Positions 4,639 through 6,281 of a stretch of DNA of 6,281 bases are shown here, piece by piece. Position numbers and translations under genes: made by a program. The notes under the pieces are model-generated. The model was given only the letters and a program-made list of their open reading frames with translations, did no database searches and was not told where the DNA came from. Where the stretch lies: assembly GCA_052143655.1 (NCBI GenBank), contig JBKQSL010000058.1, positions 1 through 6,281 on the forward strand, given 5' to 3'. The DNA is from CAVSUR01 sp052143655. Its GTDB lineage: Bacteria; Actinomycetota; Actinomycetes; Streptosporangiales; Streptosporangiaceae. Numbering within the stretch: position 1 is the first letter of the stretch; every line of letters starts with the position of its first letter.

Positions 4639-6057
4639 GTGGTTCCCTATGCAAGCTGGCTCAGCTCGGGCGATAACGCCTGGCAGCTGACAGCCGCGAC
4701 GCTCGTCGGTCTGATGAGCATCCCCGCCCTCGCTGTCCTGTACGGCGGAATCGTGCAGCGCAAGTGGGCGGTCAACACCATGCTGATGGTGTTCTGCACG
4801 TTCTGCCTGACGCTGATCGTGTGGGTGCTGTGGGCCTTCAAGATGGGCTTCGGCGCACCCATGATCGGCTCGTTCGTGGGCAAGCCGCAGGAGGTCGTCG
4901 GCGCGAATGGCGAGCAGGGGCGGGCGCTGATCCCGTTGCTGAACGGGCTGATGCCCAAGTTCAGGTTCCCCGAGGCTTCGCTCGTCTACTTCCAGTTCGT
5001 GTTCGCCGCCATCACCCCGATCCTGTTCATCGGCAGCGTGCTCGGCCGGATCAAGTTCAAGGTCTGGCTGATCTTCGTGCCGCTGTGGATCACGTTCGCC
5101 TACGCGGTGAACGCGTTCCTGCTGTGGGGCGGCGGCTTCTGGGCGCAGCGGGGCGCGCTGGACTTCTCCGGTGGTTACGTCATCCACCTGGCCGCTGGCG
5201 TCTCGGGCTTCGTCGCCGCGGCGATGGTCGGCCCGCGGCTGGCGCGTGACCGGCAGCGGGCCATGCCGAACAACCTGCTGATGGTGGCGGTCGGCGCGGG
5301 CATCCTGTGGCTCGGCTGGAACGGCTTCAACGGCGGTGACCCGTACTTCGCCGGCGCCGACGCGGCCGCGGCGGTGATCAACACCAACCTCGCGACCGCC
5401 GTGGCCATGATGACCTGGATCATCATGGACATGTCGTTCGGCAAGGAGAAGAAGGCCACCTTCCTCGGCGGCATCAACGGCATGATCTGCGGCCTGGTCG
5501 GCATCACCCCGGCGGCCGGTTACGTCAACGGCGTGGGCGCGATCGTCATCGGCCTGGCCTGCTCGGCGATCGTCTGGGGCCTGTGGGCCTACCTGCCCAA
5601 GCACGTGTGGCCGTTCACCAAGGTGGACGACGCGCTGGGCGTGGTCTACACGCACGGCTTCGCCGGCCTGCTCGGCGGCTTGCTCGTCGGCCTCCTCGCC
5701 GACCCGAAGATGATCGTCTACCTGGGCCTGGGCAAGAACCCGAGCTCCGTGGGCGCCGGGCTGTTCTACGGGCACGGCAAGCAGCTGCTGATCCAGGCGG
5801 GCGCGGCACTGACCATCATCGTCTGGGACGGCCTGGTCACATTCCTGATCCTGAAGGGCATCAGCCTGTTCACCAAGCTCCGGATGAGCGACGAGGAGCA
5901 GAGGATGGGCGACCTGATGGTGCACGGCGAGGTGGCCTACCCCGAGGAGGAGAAGGAGCTCGCGATGGCCGGCATCGCCGCCGAAGGAACCGGCGACGGG
6001 TCCGGTATCCACAGCGAGGACGACCCGCTCGGCCCGTCGAAGGTCCTCACCGAGTAA
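4639..6057 (+). CDS. amt: Ammonium transporter, Amt/MEP/Rh family, AMT2/MEP-like type
   Basis: Trimeric inner-membrane channel-type transporter for ammonium. GTG 4639 is chosen because GGAGG (4628-4632) lies six bases upstream and the product, starting MVPYASWLSSGDNAW, then fits the family N-terminus. The in-frame ATG 4522 would begin only seven bases after the GlnR-type box and add 39 non-hydrophobic residues. The 472-residue protein has about 11 membrane segments. Pore motifs seen: FQFVFAAITP, LWGGGFW (Trp163), DFSGGYVIH (Asp175, first twin His183), GWNGFNGGD (residues ~226-234) and DDALGVVYTHG (second twin His339). Asp234 stands where E. coli AmtB has Ser219; this and VNAFLLWGGGFW in place of the AHxVW motif match the AMT2/MEP branch as I recall it. 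The cytosolic C-terminus (about residue 413 on) keeps MSDEEQRMGDLMVHGEVAY and adds an acidic tail of ~35 residues. No PII (glnB/glnK) gene follows before the hairpins. GlnR control is likely. Confidence 0.93.
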   Translation: MVPYASWLSSGDNAWQLTAATLVGLMSIPALAVLYGGIVQRKWAVNTMLMVFCTFCLTLIVWVLWAFKMGFGAPMIGSFVGKPQEVVGANGEQGRALIPLLNGLMPKFRFPEASLVYFQFVFAAITPILFIGSVLGRIKFKVWLIFVPLWITFAYAVNAFLLWGGGFWAQRGALDFSGGYVIHLAAGVSGFVAAAMVGPRLARDRQRAMPNNLLMVAVGAGILWLGWNGFNGGDPYFAGADAAAAVINTNLATAVAMMTWIIMDMSFGKEKKATFLGGINGMICGLVGITPAAGYVNGVGAIVIGLACSAIVWGLWAYLPKHVWPFTKVDDALGVVYTHGFAGLLGGLLVGLLADPKMIVYLGLGKNPSSVGAGLFYGHGKQLLIQAGAALTIIVWDGLVTFLILKGISLFTKLRMSDEEQRMGDLMVHGEVAYPEEEKELAMAGIAAEGTGDGSGIHSEDDPLGPSKVLTE

Positions 6058-6069
6058 CCGGCACAGCCG

Positions 6070-6121
6070 CCGGTGCGGTTGCAGCAGCGCCAGCCCGGAA
6101 GTTCCGGGCCAGCCGCACCGG
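6070..6121 (+). repeat. Nested stem-loop in the 3' region of amt
   Basis: CCGGTGCGG (6070-6078) pairs perfectly with CCGCACCGG (6113-6121), and the stem continues inward for three more pairs including one G-U. Inside lies a second dyad, GCCCGGAA (6093-6100) with TTCCGGGC (6102-6109). The whole begins 13 bases after the amt stop and is followed within six bases by another long hairpin, so it belongs to the mRNA 3' end. It may protect the transcript or help termination. Confidence 0.55.
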
Positions 6122-6126
6122 GAAGA

Positions 6127-6160
6127 GGGCGCCCGCGGGATCGGCCCCCCGCGGGCGCCC
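6127..6160. terminator. Strong GC hairpin, probable terminator of amt (possibly bidirectional)
   Basis: GGGCGCCCGCGGG (6127-6139) and CCCGCGGGCGCCC (6148-6160) form a perfect 13-bp all-G/C stem with an eight-base loop ATCGGCCC, 69 bases after the amt stop. Only CTTATG follows, so the U tract is poor, as is common for actinobacterial terminators. Being a perfect inverted repeat it could also end transcription arriving from the other strand. Confidence 0.7.
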
Positions 6161-6161
6161 C

Positions 6162-6281
6162 TTATGCTGCTCCGGCCGGGCCCGGCGCCGCGGCGCGGCC
6201 CCCGGCCGGCCGCGGGGCCGCCGGGGCGGGGCGCTCGGCCGGGCCGCCCGGCCCGCCGGGCCGCCGCCGCCGCGGGGCGCG
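6162..6281 (-). CDS. Possible 3' end of a convergent gene (Pro/Ala-rich tail)
   Basis: On the minus strand a frame enters from the window edge, runs 39 codons and ends at a TAA (6164-6162) next to the terminator hairpin. The encoded tail is Arg/Pro at first, then Ala/Pro/Gly-rich (for example PAERPAPAAPRPAGG), like disordered C-termini of many actinobacterial proteins. The placement, a stop beside a symmetrical hairpin shared with amt, fits convergent genes. However, almost every base from 6171 is G or C, so no frame on either strand can easily contain a stop codon and openness alone is not evidence. It could equally be non-coding low-complexity sequence. Confidence 0.25.
   Translation of the reverse strand, partial: RAPRRRRPGGPGGPAERPAPAAPRPAGGRAAAPGPAGAA

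Noticed and set aside
3415..6012. An 865-codon open frame on the minus strand across the peptidase and transporter genes
   Set aside because: It is antisense to two genes with intact family motifs, and its composition (Asp/His/Gln/Arg-rich low complexity) is the usual shadow of GC-rich codon use. It also runs through the intergenic control region.
1..6281. CRISPR arrays, tRNA or rRNA genes, insertion sequences, phage or defence genes
   Set aside because: Looked for on both strands; no regularly spaced repeats, tRNA-like cloverleaf, transposase motifs or terminal inverted repeats were seen.

Overview
The window comes from a very GC-rich bacterium (roughly 70% G+C by eye, codon third positions almost all G or C), most likely an actinobacterium. 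Support comes from frequent GTG starts, a GlnR-type nitrogen box of the GTnAC-n6-GAAAC class, and an acyl-CoA dehydrogenase pair of the type common in actinobacterial fatty acid and steroid catabolism. All recognisable genes lie on the + strand.

Positions 1-3011 look like one catabolic operon. It opens with the last 164 codons of a short-chain dehydrogenase/reductase. Two adjacent acyl-CoA dehydrogenase (ACAD) genes follow. The first keeps the FAD/substrate-loop motif and a candidate catalytic Glu; the second overlaps it and lacks both, so the two read as alpha and beta subunits of a heteromeric enzyme. An 11-codon leader ORF with a strong ribosome binding site overlaps the alpha start. Positions 3012-3242 hold no convincing gene, only inverted repeats and a local direct repeat.

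Positions 3243-4353 encode a proline iminopeptidase-like alpha/beta hydrolase. Just upstream, in another reading frame, is a textbook lipoprotein signal peptide, and in the third frame a Gly/Ser linker. The gene therefore looks like a membrane-anchored peptidase whose anchor is out of frame in this sequence, or a cytosolic peptidase that restarts at an internal GTG.

Positions 4354-4638 form a regulatory intergenic region with a GlnR-type box, a 13-bp inverted repeat around it and a competing leader hairpin. Positions 4639-6057 encode an AMT2/MEP-like ammonium transporter starting at a GTG behind a strong GGAGG. Two hairpins follow the stop (6070-6121 and 6127-6160). The last ~110 bases are almost pure G+C and may be the 3' end of a convergent gene.

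The left half is thus acyl-CoA or beta-oxidation-type catabolism and the right half peptide and ammonium nitrogen supply; nothing ties the halves into one pathway. I see no clearly new system. The points most worth checking are the frame-split lipoprotein/peptidase, the amt regulatory region, and the leader ORF before the ACAD pair.
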